33,541 bases of DNA from Prevotellaceae bacterium (lineage in GTDB: Bacteria; Bacteroidota; Bacteroidia; Bacteroidales; UBA932). Below are positions 15,514 to 24,336 of this stretch, piece after piece (the stretch's first letter is position 1; each line of letters begins with the position of its first letter). The stretch spans positions 1 through 33,541 of the forward strand of contig JAISXV010000103.1 in the NCBI GenBank assembly GCA_031270335.1, given 5' to 3'. A program made the position numbers and the translations under genes. A model generated the notes under the pieces. That model ran no database searches. It saw only the letters and a list, made by a program, of their open reading frames with translations, and was not told the DNA's origin.

Positions 15514-16986
15514 ATGAAAATATTCACCAACGAACAGATTAAAGAAGCCGACAGATACACTGTCGAAAATGAGCCGGTTGCGTCCATTGATTTAATGGAG
15601 CGCGCGTCGGATGCAATCGCCGGATGGATTAGCGAAAACATCGACAAACAGATTCCGTTATTGTTTATCGTCGGCAAAGGCAACAACGGCGGCGACGGTC
15701 TTGCTGTCGCACGGATTCTCAAGCAAAAAGGCTTCGAATGTTCCATATATTTGGCGTATGGAAAAAACTTTCCGAACGAAGAATGTCGAATAAATCTGGA
15801 ACGATTGCCCGCTGGTATCCCGTTTATCGAAAATTTGAACGAAATTGACAAACATACGGTTATCGTTGACGCTTTGCTTGGCACGGGAATTTCGGGAAAC
15901 GTCAAAGAACCTGCGGCGAACATCATTTCGCAAGTCAACAGTCTGACGAACAAAGTGATTTCCATCGACTTGCCTTCGGGAATGAGTACAGAACCCCCTA
16001 CCCTACCCTGCTCGCCGCAAATCATCAAAGCCTGCGTCACTTTAACGCTTCAATTTCCGAAACTTGCGATGATGTCGCCCGAAACGGGAGAATATGCCGG
16101 AACAATAATCACGCTTCCTATCGGATTAAGCAAAACCTATCTCGAACAGACCGAATCGCCGTACCATTACATTGACGAAACTTTAATTGAAAGTCTCAAA
16201 AAACGACGGTCAAAGTTCGGATACAAAAACATTTACGGTCATGCGTTGCTTGTCTGCGGCTCGAAAAACATGATTGGCGCGGCAATTCTTGCCACAGGCG
16301 CGGCATTGCGGTCGGGTTGCGGTCTGGTGAGCGTGCATATTCCTTACGATGAACGTGTTGCTTTACAGACAAAGTTTCCGTCGGCAATATTAAGTTTCGA
16401 CAAATCCGGTTATTTTTCCGAAATACCGGACGAGATTTGCAAATACAACGCAATCGGGACAGGTTGCGGATTAGGAACGCATCCCGAAACAATGAAAACC
16501 TTCGAAACGCTGCTGAAATCCGTTAAAATCCCGATGGTTATCGACGCCGACGCTCTGAATCTCCTGTCGATGAATAAAGAGTTGCTAAAACATATTCCCG
16601 AAAATTCCATTTTGACTCCGCACCTGGGCGAACTGAAAAGACTTGTCGGCGAATGGAACAGCGAAGAAAACAAAAACCGGAAAATAACGAATCTTTCGTC
16701 GGAAACAAAGTCGATTATCGTGGTTAAAGGAGCGCACACAGCTATATGTCTTCCCGACGGCGAAATTTATTTCAACTCCACAGGTAACTCCGGTATGGCA
16801 AAAGGAGGTAGCGGCGACGTACTGACAGGACTGATTACGGGATTGTTAGCACGTGGATACAATAGTTTCGAAGCTTCCGTTTTGGGCGTTTATTTCCACG
16901 GACTTGCCGGCGACAAGGCTTGCGAAAAATATGGCTGCGAAAGTATGAACAGCCTCGATTTGATTGAGTTTTTATCAGCGAATTAA
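15514..16986 (+). CDS. nnr: Bifunctional NAD(P)H-hydrate epimerase / ADP-dependent NAD(P)H-hydrate dehydratase
   Basis: The 490-residue protein fuses the two enzymes that repair hydrated NADH and NADPH. The N-terminal YjeF epimerase domain (about 1-215) has the signature 'GKGNNGGDGLAVAR' at 54-67. The C-terminal ribokinase-like dehydratase (about 225-490) has 'GTGCGLGTHPE', 'DADALNLL', 'LTPHLGELKRL' and 'GNSGMAKGGSGDVLTG' from 424, with the catalytic Asp in 'GSGDV'. Length is standard for the fused form. The ATG follows the preceding stop codon directly, so it is the last gene of the elbB-to-nnr operon. A 41-bp gap separates it from the convergent gene at 17028. Confidence 0.95.
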   Translation: MKIFTNEQIKEADRYTVENEPVASIDLMERASDAIAGWISENIDKQIPLLFIVGKGNNGGDGLAVARILKQKGFECSIYLAYGKNFPNEECRINLERLPAGIPFIENLNEIDKHTVIVDALLGTGISGNVKEPAANIISQVNSLTNKVISIDLPSGMSTEPPTLPCSPQIIKACVTLTLQFPKLAMMSPETGEYAGTIITLPIGLSKTYLEQTESPYHYIDETLIESLKKRRSKFGYKNIYGHALLVCGSKNMIGAAILATGAALRSGCGLVSVHIPYDERVALQTKFPSAILSFDKSGYFSEIPDEICKYNAIGTGCGLGTHPETMKTFETLLKSVKIPMVIDADALNLLSMNKELLKHIPENSILTPHLGELKRLVGEWNSEENKNRKITNLSSETKSIIVVKGAHTAICLPDGEIYFNSTGNSGMAKGGSGDVLTGLITGLLARGYNSFEASVLGVYFHGLAGDKACEKYGCESMNSLDLIEFLSAN

Positions 16987-17027
16987 AGCGAATCATATCC
17001 CACAAAGACACAAAAATATCTTCATTC

Positions 17028-17603
17028 CTAAACGTCGGGAAAAAGTTTTCGGACACTTAACGTAATTTTCATGTTAAAATTATGATGACGCAAAGAAATT
17101 GATTCTATCTCATCATTATTATTGTAAATATAAACGACTTCGGCGAGTAATTTTCCTTTGCCTCGATATTCCGCTTTGCAAATCCGGTTTTGGGCATCGA
17201 AAGAATAATGCGCCGACTTTTTTTTCGGTAATATCACTGTGCAACTGTCATTTTCGCAGTTTTTGTTGTCGCCGAAAAGATACAGACCGGAGATAAGCGC
17301 AAAATCCTGCTGAAATTGCCGGAGGATAATTCTTCGTTTCAATTTCTTGATTACGTACAGTATTTTGTAGTCATTTTGAGAGATATACATGTCCATAAGT
17401 TTCGGACCGGCGACTGTGGTAAACAATATTCTGCATTTGTTTGCTTCGTCTTTCTTAATCACCATCACACCCGAAACGGTACGCCCCGAAACCTCCACAA
17501 CTGCATTAAAAAAAACTTCTCCGAACATTTCTTGCATGTCGCGGGCAAACAGAGCGGGACTGTTCGTCATCAACAATATACTAATCAACAAGAAACGCCT
17601 CAT
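17028..17603 (-). CDS. Exported protein of unknown function, LolB-like candidate
   Basis: The 191-residue protein has a clear signal peptide ('MRRFLLISILLMTNSPALFA', cleavage probably after ALFA) and no lipobox cysteine. The mature part is rich in beta-strand patterns. It includes 'VSGVMVIKKDEANKCRILFT' followed by a 'GPKLMDMYIS' strand, which resembles the sheet of LolA/LolB-fold proteins; this is a weak, by-eye similarity. It overlaps the LolA-like gene by 23 bp, strong evidence of translational coupling and shared function. I infer a periplasmic or outer-membrane partner of that LolA-like carrier. A canonical LolB would be a lipoprotein, and this one is not. It is last in the glnS operon. 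Confidence 0.65.
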   Translation of the reverse strand: MRRFLLISILLMTNSPALFARDMQEMFGEVFFNAVVEVSGRTVSGVMVIKKDEANKCRILFTTVAGPKLMDMYISQNDYKILYVIKKLKRRIILRQFQQDFALISGLYLFGDNKNCENDSCTVILPKKKSAHYSFDAQNRICKAEYRGKGKLLAEVVYIYNNNDEIESISLRHHNFNMKITLSVRKLFPDV

Positions 17604-18240
17604 CAGTGATAGTGTTATTTGTCCTGATATTTTCGAAATACATCACAGTTTCGTCGCCCGAAGTCTCTTTCATAATCGTTTTTTCAATTATGAAAGTCAC
17701 TTTATTGATGTACAAATCAAATTTTTTGTAGTATTTTTTCAGTTCTTTCGATTTTGGAACGAGGACAATCAGATATGAACTTTCATTTTCAAGAATAGTC
17801 GAGCCAAAATCTTTTGAATCAAAGATTTTGCCATTGATTGCATATATTGTGATTTGGCTGATTTGCTCGAAAAGTCTGTTATTCTTCACAATCATCGACG
17901 AAGCGGCTCGTTCCCCGTCTTTGATGGTGATTTTTCCGTTGCGCATGGCAAATATAAATGCGTTGGGCTTGAAATATTCGATTTTCAAACAGTTATCGTT
18001 TCTGAATAACATTTGTCCTGTCGAACTCAGTTTGTTTGTGAGAAGCGTAATCTCCTTTTCCTGAACGAAATCCGCTTCGAGAGTTTTTATTCCTTCGGAA
18101 ACGGTTTTATATCGCTGTCTGAAAACATTTTCGTTTTCGACAGCCTTAAACTCTTCCGCTAATACACAATAATTTAACAAACACAAAAGAAATGCAAATG
18201 TGCAAATGTGTAAATATGATAAAAACGCTCTTCGTTTCAT
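17581..18240 (-). CDS. LolA-like outer-membrane lipoprotein carrier protein
   Basis: The 219-residue protein has a signal peptide ending near 'LNYCVLA'. A LolA-type mature region follows: 'TLEADFVQEKEITLLTNKLS' leading into 'STGQMLFRNDNCLKIEYFKP', the family pattern of a helix then strands forming an open beta-sheet. LolA ferries lipoproteins through the periplasm; homologues in aryl-polyene clusters are thought to handle the pathway's lipid product. The start overlaps the mazG stop as ATGA, and the end overlaps the next gene by 23 bp. Whether this is the housekeeping LolA or a specialised paralogue cannot be decided from the window. The coupled partner gene suggests the latter. Confidence 0.8.
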   Translation of the reverse strand: MKRRAFLSYLHICTFAFLLCLLNYCVLAEEFKAVENENVFRQRYKTVSEGIKTLEADFVQEKEITLLTNKLSSTGQMLFRNDNCLKIEYFKPNAFIFAMRNGKITIKDGERAASSMIVKNNRLFEQISQITIYAINGKIFDSKDFGSTILENESSYLIVLVPKSKELKKYYKKFDLYINKVTFIIEKTIMKETSGDETVMYFENIRTNNTITDEAFLVD

Positions 18241-19019
18241 TCGTCGTGCTGTTTTGCCTCCTCCCAGATTTCGTTCATTTCGTCCAAAGTCATTGATTTC
18301 AGGGAACGTCCCTGCCTGATAGTTTTGTTTTCGAGATATGTGAAACGACTGATAAACTTGCGGTTTGTCCGTTCCAGCGCCGTTTCGGGATTGATTCCGT
18401 AAAGACGGGCAGCGTTGACCATCGAAAACAGTAAATCGCCAAATTCGGCTTCCATTCTGTACTCGTCCATTTCGTTGATTTCGTGTAACAACTCCTGTTT
18501 TTCCTCCTCGAATTTATCCCAGACCTGCTCTTTCTGTTCCCAGTCGAAACCCACGGCGGCGACTTTATCCTGTATTCTGCCGGCTTTGATGAGGGCGGGC
18601 AACGACGCCGGAACTCCGGAAAGGACGGTTTTATTCCCGTCTTTTTCTTTGATTTTCAACTGTTCCCAGTTTTTAATCACCTCGCCGGAACTATCGGCTT
18701 CGACCTCGCCGAAAACATGCGGATGCCGGTATATCAGTTTATCGCACAAAGTATTGACGACGTCCGAAATATCGAATTTCTCCTGCTCTACGGCTATCTT
18801 CGAATAAAAAATGATATGCAGCAACAAGTCGCCGAGTTCCTTTTTTATATCGTTGAAATCGCCGCGAATAATGGCGTCGGAAAGCTCGTAAGTCTCTTCG
18901 ATAGAGAGTGTTCGCAACGAATCAATTGTCTGTTCCCTGTCCCACGGACATTTCTCCCGCAATTCGTCCATGACGTCCAATAATCGCTCGAAAGCCGGCA
19001 AATGTTTTTTGTTGTCCAT
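18237..19019 (-). CDS. mazG: Nucleoside triphosphate pyrophosphohydrolase
   Basis: MazG hydrolyses nucleoside triphosphates to monophosphates and pyrophosphate, cleansing the nucleotide pool. The 260-residue protein has both MazG domains. The first carries 'EETYELSDAI' and 'ELGDLLLHIIF', giving the EExxE and ExxD metal sites. The second has 'EAEFGDLLFSMVNAARLYGI'. I prefer the ATG at 19019, which overlaps the glnS stop by one base (TGATG); a GTG three bases earlier at 19022 is possible. Its own stop overlaps the lolA-like start as ATGA. The whole run is tightly coupled behind glnS. Confidence 0.94.
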   Translation of the reverse strand: MDNKKHLPAFERLLDVMDELREKCPWDREQTIDSLRTLSIEETYELSDAIIRGDFNDIKKELGDLLLHIIFYSKIAVEQEKFDISDVVNTLCDKLIYRHPHVFGEVEADSSGEVIKNWEQLKIKEKDGNKTVLSGVPASLPALIKAGRIQDKVAAVGFDWEQKEQVWDKFEEEKQELLHEINEMDEYRMEAEFGDLLFSMVNAARLYGINPETALERTNRKFISRFTYLENKTIRQGRSLKSMTLDEMNEIWEEAKQHDE

Positions 19020-20677
19020 CACTGTTTATTTTGTTTTAACCATGAATCTTTCAGTGTAACAGTGCGATTGAATATCAGTTTGTCGGGCGTCGAATCATAA
19101 TCGGGATAAAAATATCCGATACGCTCGAACTGTACGCTTTCTTTGACGTCTTTCAGCGAAGGTTCGGCAAAAGCGTTCGCCACAGTCAGCGATTCGGGGT
19201 TGAGATAATCCGTATATGTCTTGTCTTCAGGTATATCGTCCATGCTGTTTTCGGTAAACAAACGGTCGTACAGACGGACTTCTACCGGCAAAGCCTCGTG
19301 GACATTAACCCAGTGTATCGTGCCTTTCACCTGTTTAGCGCTACTGCTGCCGCTTTTGGTTTCGGGATCGTAAGTGCAGCGCAATTCTACGATTTCGCCC
19401 TCGTCGTTTCTGACAACTTCCTCACATTTGATGATATAGGCATATTTCAGACGGACTTCGCTGCCGGGAGCCAGACGGAAATATTTTTTTGGCGGAACTT
19501 CCATGAAATCGTTTTTCTCGATATACAACTCGCGTCCGAAAGTGATTTCCCGCGTTCCGGCGTCTGGATTTTCGGGATTGTTGATTGCGTGCAGAATTTC
19601 CGTTTGCGATTCGGGATAATTGATTATCACGATTTTCAACGGGTCGAGCACAACTAATCTGCGCTCGGCGCGTTTGTTCAAATCTTCACGCACACAGTTT
19701 TCCAAAAGCGAAAGTTCTATCATGTTCTGACGTTTTGCCACCCCTACCCTTTCGGCAAAATTACGGACGCTCTCGGGAGTGTAACCTCTGCGCCGTAAAC
19801 CGCAGATAGTCGGCATTCTGGGATCGTCCCAGCCCGAAACAATCCCGTTTTTCACTAATTCGAGCAGTTTACGCTTGCTCATCATGGTGTACGTAAGGTT
19901 CAGACGTGCAAATTCGTACTGATGCGAAGGAAATATTTCGAGTTTTTCGATAAACCAGTCGTACAAAGGTCTGTGAATATCGAACTCCAAAGTACAGATA
20001 GAGTGCGTGATATGTTCGTATGAATCCGACTGTCCGTGAGCGTAATCATACATCGGATAAATACACCATTTGTCGCCTGTGCGATGATGATTTGCGTGTA
20101 TAATCCGGTACATAATCGGGTCGCGCATCATCATGTTCGGATGCGCCATGTCGATTTTTGCACGCAGGACTTTGTCGCCGTCCTGAAATTCTCCGGCACG
20201 CATACGGGCAAATAAATCAAGGTTTTCGTCCACCGGACGGTCACGAAACGGACTGTTGACGCCGGCTTGCGTAATTGTTCCCCTGTTGGTTCGTATTTCG
20301 TCCTGATTCTGGTCATCTACATAAGCCAAATCCTTGCGAATGAGGTCTTGCGCCCAGACGTAAAGTTGTTCGAAATAGTCGGACGCATAATATTCGGCAA
20401 CCCATTCAAAACCCAGCCATTTGATGTCTTCCTTAATGGAATCGACATATTCAACGTCTTCTTTGACGGGATTGGTGTCGTCGAATCGCAGGTTGGTTTT
20501 TCCGCCATATTTCAGCGCCACGCCGAAATTCAGACAAATGGATTTAGCATGTCCTATATGCAGATATCCGTTCGGTTCGGGTGGAAAACGCGTTAAAACA
20601 GTATCACATTTTCCCTCATTCAGGTCATTTTCAATTATCTCCTCTATGAAGTTTAGAGTTTTATTTTCTTCTGTCAT
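19019..20677 (-). CDS. glnS: Glutaminyl-tRNA synthetase
   Basis: GlnS charges tRNA-Gln with glutamine. The 552-residue protein has the class I signature 'PPEPNGYLHIGHAKS' with HIGH at 40-43, the second motif as 'MMSKRKLLELV', and the GlnRS phrase 'RFDDTNPVKE'. Length matches the bacterial enzyme (about 554), and the C-terminal beta-barrel anticodon-binding domains are present to the end. It leads a minus-strand operon with mazG, lolA-like and the 191-residue gene. A TACTTTTG promoter element lies 29 bp upstream. GlnRS is a gammaproteobacterial-eukaryotic type enzyme that Bacteroidota also use. Confidence 0.97.
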   Translation of the reverse strand: MTEENKTLNFIEEIIENDLNEGKCDTVLTRFPPEPNGYLHIGHAKSICLNFGVALKYGGKTNLRFDDTNPVKEDVEYVDSIKEDIKWLGFEWVAEYYASDYFEQLYVWAQDLIRKDLAYVDDQNQDEIRTNRGTITQAGVNSPFRDRPVDENLDLFARMRAGEFQDGDKVLRAKIDMAHPNMMMRDPIMYRIIHANHHRTGDKWCIYPMYDYAHGQSDSYEHITHSICTLEFDIHRPLYDWFIEKLEIFPSHQYEFARLNLTYTMMSKRKLLELVKNGIVSGWDDPRMPTICGLRRRGYTPESVRNFAERVGVAKRQNMIELSLLENCVREDLNKRAERRLVVLDPLKIVIINYPESQTEILHAINNPENPDAGTREITFGRELYIEKNDFMEVPPKKYFRLAPGSEVRLKYAYIIKCEEVVRNDEGEIVELRCTYDPETKSGSSSAKQVKGTIHWVNVHEALPVEVRLYDRLFTENSMDDIPEDKTYTDYLNPESLTVANAFAEPSLKDVKESVQFERIGYFYPDYDSTPDKLIFNRTVTLKDSWLKQNKQ

Positions 20678-20705
20678 CTTAATTTTATTACAATAAATCA
20701 GGACG

Positions 20706-20739
20706 CAAAAGTAACATTAAATTTTCAATTACACACAAA
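20706..20739 (-). promoter_or_regulatory. glnS: Promoter of the glnS operon
   Basis: On the minus strand TACTTTTG (20713 down to 20706) matches TAnnTTTG exactly. A TTTG at 20739-20736 lies 22 bp further upstream, one base beyond the usual spacer. The start of glnS is about 29 bp downstream. Confidence 0.65.
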
Positions 20740-20827
20740 CGCATAAAAATGTCATGAATATTATCTAAATTCATTCATAAAAAATAAGGAAGTAAAAAAG
20801 ATATAAATACTTTTTAATTTATTGAAT

Positions 20828-20844
20828 TATTGTATTATACAATA
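20828..20844. repeat. Small palindrome in the glnS-AAA ATPase divergent intergenic region
   Basis: TATTGTA and TACAATA form 7-bp inverted arms around a 3-nt centre. The palindrome lies between the two divergent promoters in a 255-bp AT-rich region that otherwise shows no gene. It could be an operator half-site pair or just AT-rich symmetry. Confidence 0.35.
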
Positions 20845-20894
20845 GAAAAATCATCGAATAAAGCATCATTTTTTTTGTTATTAATAAAATAGAC

Positions 20895-20902
20895 TAATTT
20901 TG
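20895..20902 (+). promoter_or_regulatory. -7 promoter element for the AAA ATPase operon
   Basis: TAATTTTG matches TAnnTTTG and lies 30 bp before the ATG at 20933. A TTTG at 20874-20877 gives a 17-bp spacer, slightly short of the norm. Confidence 0.55.
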
Positions 20903-20932
20903 TGCGTTTAATAAAAACGACATTAGTAAAAA

Positions 20933-22039
20933 ATGGCAAAAGAAGAAGAAAAAAAAGATATACTGCGATTACCGGCTGAGTTACTATATTCCAATGAGTT
21001 GGATGCGTTGAAAATCGAAGATCAAAAAGAAGAGAAACCGGCGGGCTGGCAATTATCGCCGAAAGCGGTCTTGAAATTTATTGTTGGCGGGAAATCGGGA
21101 AAAGTCGATGTTACGCCAAAATATATCGGACATAACAGGCTTGTAGAGATTGCAATAGCCACTTTGCTCACCGACCGTTCGCTGTTGCTGATTGGAGAAC
21201 CCGGGACAGCGAAATCGTGGTTGTCGGAAAACCTTGCGGCGGCAATATGCGACGATTCGGCGAAAGTCATTCAGGGAACTGCCGGTACAGGCGAGGAACA
21301 CATCCGCTATTCGTGGAACTATGCTATGCTTCTGGCAAATGGACCATCGAACGAAGCATTGATTAAAAGCCCGATATACAGAGCAATGGAAACAGGTTCG
21401 ATAGCTCGGTTCGAAGAGATTTCACGTTGCGCTTCGGAAGTTCAGGACGCGCTTATTTCGATAATGTCCGAAAAGACGATTGCGATTCCGGAGTTAAGCA
21501 GGGAAGTCCCGGCAACGCGGGGATTTTCGATTATCGCAACCGCAAATACCCGTGACAGAGGCGTTAACGACATGTCGTCGGCATTGAAACGGCGCTTTAA
21601 CATCATTGTGCTTCCTTCGCCCGCCGATTTGGAAACCGAAGTATCAATTGTGTCGAAGCGAGTTAGAGAGATTTCGTCGAATTATCAGTTGAAAGCCGCC
21701 TTACCCTCGAGCGATTCTATCGAAAAGATTGTCACGGTGTTTCGTGAGTTAAGGCGAGGCGCTACCCTCGACGATAAGCAAAAACTGAAATCGCCAAGCG
21801 GAGTAATATCAACCGCCGAAGCTATTTCGTTGATAACAAACAGTATGGCATTAGCTGCGAGTTTCGGAAACGGTAATATCTCCGACGAAGATTTAGCCGC
21901 CGGATTGCAGGGAGCCGTTGTAAAGGACGAAGATAAAGACAAAATCGTCTGGAAAGAATACTTGGAAAACGTAATGAAAAAACGGGGCGCTTCGTGGAGA
22001 GGTCTCTATAATACCTGTTCCGAGATTAATAGAATATAA
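20933..22039 (+). CDS. MoxR-like AAA+ ATPase (AAA_5 type)
   Basis: The 368-residue protein is a soluble AAA+ ATPase. Walker A is 'GEPGTAKS' at 88-95. The Walker B-like region is 'ARFEEISR'. Sensor-type 'ATANTRDRGVND' and the arginine-finger stretch 'SSALKRRFN' follow. The phrases 'TPKYIGHNRLVEIAIATL' and 'QGTAGTGEEHIRYSWNYA' place it in a specific MoxR subgroup. I recall that subgroup being encoded with SWIM zinc-finger, VWA-domain and DUF5682-type proteins as a putative chaperone-like system. None of those partners is present within the window; the next gene is a YihY membrane protein 37 bp on. The function is unknown; remodelling of a client protein is the family expectation. Confidence 0.85.
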   Translation: MAKEEEKKDILRLPAELLYSNELDALKIEDQKEEKPAGWQLSPKAVLKFIVGGKSGKVDVTPKYIGHNRLVEIAIATLLTDRSLLLIGEPGTAKSWLSENLAAAICDDSAKVIQGTAGTGEEHIRYSWNYAMLLANGPSNEALIKSPIYRAMETGSIARFEEISRCASEVQDALISIMSEKTIAIPELSREVPATRGFSIIATANTRDRGVNDMSSALKRRFNIIVLPSPADLETEVSIVSKRVREISSNYQLKAALPSSDSIEKIVTVFRELRRGATLDDKQKLKSPSGVISTAEAISLITNSMALAASFGNGNISDEDLAAGLQGAVVKDEDKDKIVWKEYLENVMKKRGASWRGLYNTCSEINRI

Positions 22040-22076
22040 ATCAAACAATTATTGCAAGATAAAAAAACAACAGATT

Positions 22077-23405
22077 ATGTCGAAAGTAACAGATTTTTTC
22101 ACAAAGATTTTTTCGTTTGTTACGCATGAAATCTGGCATCTGAACATCAACGTTCTGAGTAAAAGAAAAGCCTTTTGGGTGCGGCAGTTAAAAGTTATAC
22201 TCATCACAGTCAAGGAATTTAACAATGGAAAAGTGAATTTGCAAGCCTCGTCGCTTTCGTTTTATCTTCTCATGTCCATCGTTCCGATAGTTGCAATTGT
22301 GTTTGCCGTTTCATCGGGATTTGGCATTGAACAGTATCTAAGAACATGGCTGACAGAAACTTTTCCCGACCAGCAAGAAGTCGTAAACAAATTGCTAATG
22401 TTTGCCGAATCGGCGTTGAAAGACGCTCGCGGAGGCTGGATTACGGGCGTCGGAATTGGAATATTGCTGTGGTCGTCGTTGAGCATGTTCGTCAGGATAG
22501 AGGAGGCTTTGAATGCAATCTGGCAGGCAAAACGTCATCGTTCGTGGGCGCGTCGTTTTTCGGACTATCTGTCAATCATGCTTATAGCGCCTGTTTTATT
22601 GATTTTGTCCAACAGTATAACGGTTACATTTCAGTTCTATTTCGATTCGATAGTAGAGCAACTTCCTTTTCTTGGAACAATCAGACCGATTGCATTCAAC
22701 TTTTTACCGGTTCTTCTCATTTGGATAATTTTCACGCTAATCTACGTTGTGATGCCGAACGTCAAAGTACGTTTTGTTCCGGCGTTGATTGCAGCCATCA
22801 TTGCCGGCACCGTATTTTACTGGGTAGAACAGATTTACATCTATTCGCAGGTGAGCATATCGAAATACAATGCGATATACGGAAGTTTGGCAGCCATACC
22901 TTTGTTTCTGTTATGCGCCCGAATAGGCTGGCAGATAGTGCTTTTCGGCGCTGAACTCTCGTTTGCATATCAAAATATCGACAGTTACGAAGACGAAATC
23001 ATGGAGCAGGAACACATTAACCACATCAATTTCACGACAGTTGCCATATATGTGCTGAAAAATATTACCGATGTTTTCAAAGCGGGCGACCCTCCCAAAC
23101 TTGTATCCCGTCTGTCGGAGGAATTGGGGCTTTCGATAAGGTCGTTGAACGTGATAATCAAAGTGTTGATAAAGTGCGGACTGATTTTGGAAGTCAACAC
23201 GGCACATAAAGACGACGCTTACGTTCCTGCTATGGATATCAACAAGATAACCCTGAAATTAGTACTGAAAAAACTTGAAAATCTGGGCGGAAACATCACT
23301 TACGAAAAAACGCATACCGATGTGGAACGAATTTCAAATCTGGTCGAACATATTTACGACCATGCGGATAAAGAAATTTCCGAACTAAAAATAATTGACA
23401 TTTAA
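22077..23405 (+). CDS. YihY/BrkB family inner-membrane protein with C-terminal winged-helix-like domain
   Basis: The 442-residue protein has the YihY/BrkB signature: 'FNNGKVNLQASSLSFYLLMS' at the first membrane helix and 'YNAIYGSLAAIPLFLLCARI' late in the membrane domain, with about six membrane segments within 45-305. About 130 extra residues follow the membrane part and look like a winged helix ('VSRLSEELGLSIRSLNVIIK'). Enterobacterial YihY is about 290 residues and lacks this. The family was once misnamed ribonuclease BN; its transport or envelope role is unproved. It is 37 bp after the AAA ATPase and 6 bp before a lipoprotein gene. Confidence 0.88.
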   Translation: MSKVTDFFTKIFSFVTHEIWHLNINVLSKRKAFWVRQLKVILITVKEFNNGKVNLQASSLSFYLLMSIVPIVAIVFAVSSGFGIEQYLRTWLTETFPDQQEVVNKLLMFAESALKDARGGWITGVGIGILLWSSLSMFVRIEEALNAIWQAKRHRSWARRFSDYLSIMLIAPVLLILSNSITVTFQFYFDSIVEQLPFLGTIRPIAFNFLPVLLIWIIFTLIYVVMPNVKVRFVPALIAAIIAGTVFYWVEQIYIYSQVSISKYNAIYGSLAAIPLFLLCARIGWQIVLFGAELSFAYQNIDSYEDEIMEQEHINHINFTTVAIYVLKNITDVFKAGDPPKLVSRLSEELGLSIRSLNVIIKVLIKCGLILEVNTAHKDDAYVPAMDINKITLKLVLKKLENLGGNITYEKTHTDVERISNLVEHIYDHADKEISELKIIDI

Positions 23406-23411
23406 AGGATT

Positions 23412-24332
23412 ATGATGAAGAAAATTTATATTGTTTTTATTTTAGCTACATTCATTTCCTGTTCGAAACAAAGAATCATTCCCGAAAAGACTTTGGCTGA
23501 AATAATATACAAAATGTATATCACCGACGTTGTGTTGGCGACACACGAATATTCTATGCGTCACAAAGATTCGATCAGAATATACGAACCGATAGTCGAA
23601 AAATTCGGATACAATCTCGACGATTTGCGACGGACTTTTTTGAAATATACCGCTGAAGACAAAAAGTTGCAAGAAATTCTTAAACAGGTAACAGAGAAAA
23701 TCGAAGCCGAAAAAAACATTTATCAGGAACCGGCGCGAATCGAAAAATTATCCGAAAACATGAACGTCGGAGCCGATTCCATTTCAATATCTTCGCGAAT
23801 GGTAAGCAAGCAAAATATCGAAGTAAGATTAAGTGAACAAGGTGTTTACGACATTTCGGCAAGTTATTTTTTCTATAAAAACGACAGTACGCAAAATCCA
23901 AGAATGGCGGCTTGGCTCGAATCGAGGACGCACAAAGATTCGATAATCGAAAAACATGAACTCAGTTTGGTTAAAGATGATACTGTTTTTACTGATTATT
24001 CGTTGAGAATACAATTTAACAATCCTAATTTCAACATATTGAAGGTCTTTTGGCTGGATTGCGACAACAAACCGGACGCGCCGAAACCGGCAACATTTGC
24101 GTCGTTGCCTAAAACGCCTGTAAATAAACAGGTTGCCAATTCGAAGAAAAATCCGACGCCCAAAATTAAACCGGACACCATAACCCGGCAACATCTTATA
24201 ATCAAAAGAAAGTCTGTCAAATACAATTTCGAAGAATCAGATACTACCCGACTGAAAGAAAAAGACGAGTTCATGGGACCTCTTTCGTCTTTCGAGTTTC
24301 TTAACGTAAACGATTCAATAAGTTACAATTAA
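23412..24332 (+). CDS. DUF4296 domain-containing lipoprotein
   Basis: The 306-residue protein begins with a lipoprotein signal, 'IVFILATFISC', with Cys17 as the probable lipid anchor. An N-terminal DUF4296 module follows ('IPEKTLAEIIYKMYITDVVL'). The region from about 90 to 210 is mixed, and the C-terminal tail (about 220-270) is rich in Pro and Lys. DUF4296 proteins are Bacteroidota-specific and uncharacterised. Tandem ATG codons at 23412 and 23415 make the exact start uncertain by one residue. Spacing of 6 bp to yihY and 4 bp to the CPBP gene shows a shared transcript. The likely location is the outer or inner membrane, facing the periplasm. Confidence 0.85.
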   Translation: MMKKIYIVFILATFISCSKQRIIPEKTLAEIIYKMYITDVVLATHEYSMRHKDSIRIYEPIVEKFGYNLDDLRRTFLKYTAEDKKLQEILKQVTEKIEAEKNIYQEPARIEKLSENMNVGADSISISSRMVSKQNIEVRLSEQGVYDISASYFFYKNDSTQNPRMAAWLESRTHKDSIIEKHELSLVKDDTVFTDYSLRIQFNNPNFNILKVFWLDCDNKPDAPKPATFASLPKTPVNKQVANSKKNPTPKIKPDTITRQHLIIKRKSVKYNFEESDTTRLKEKDEFMGPLSSFEFLNVNDSISYN

Positions 24333-24336
24333 AAAT

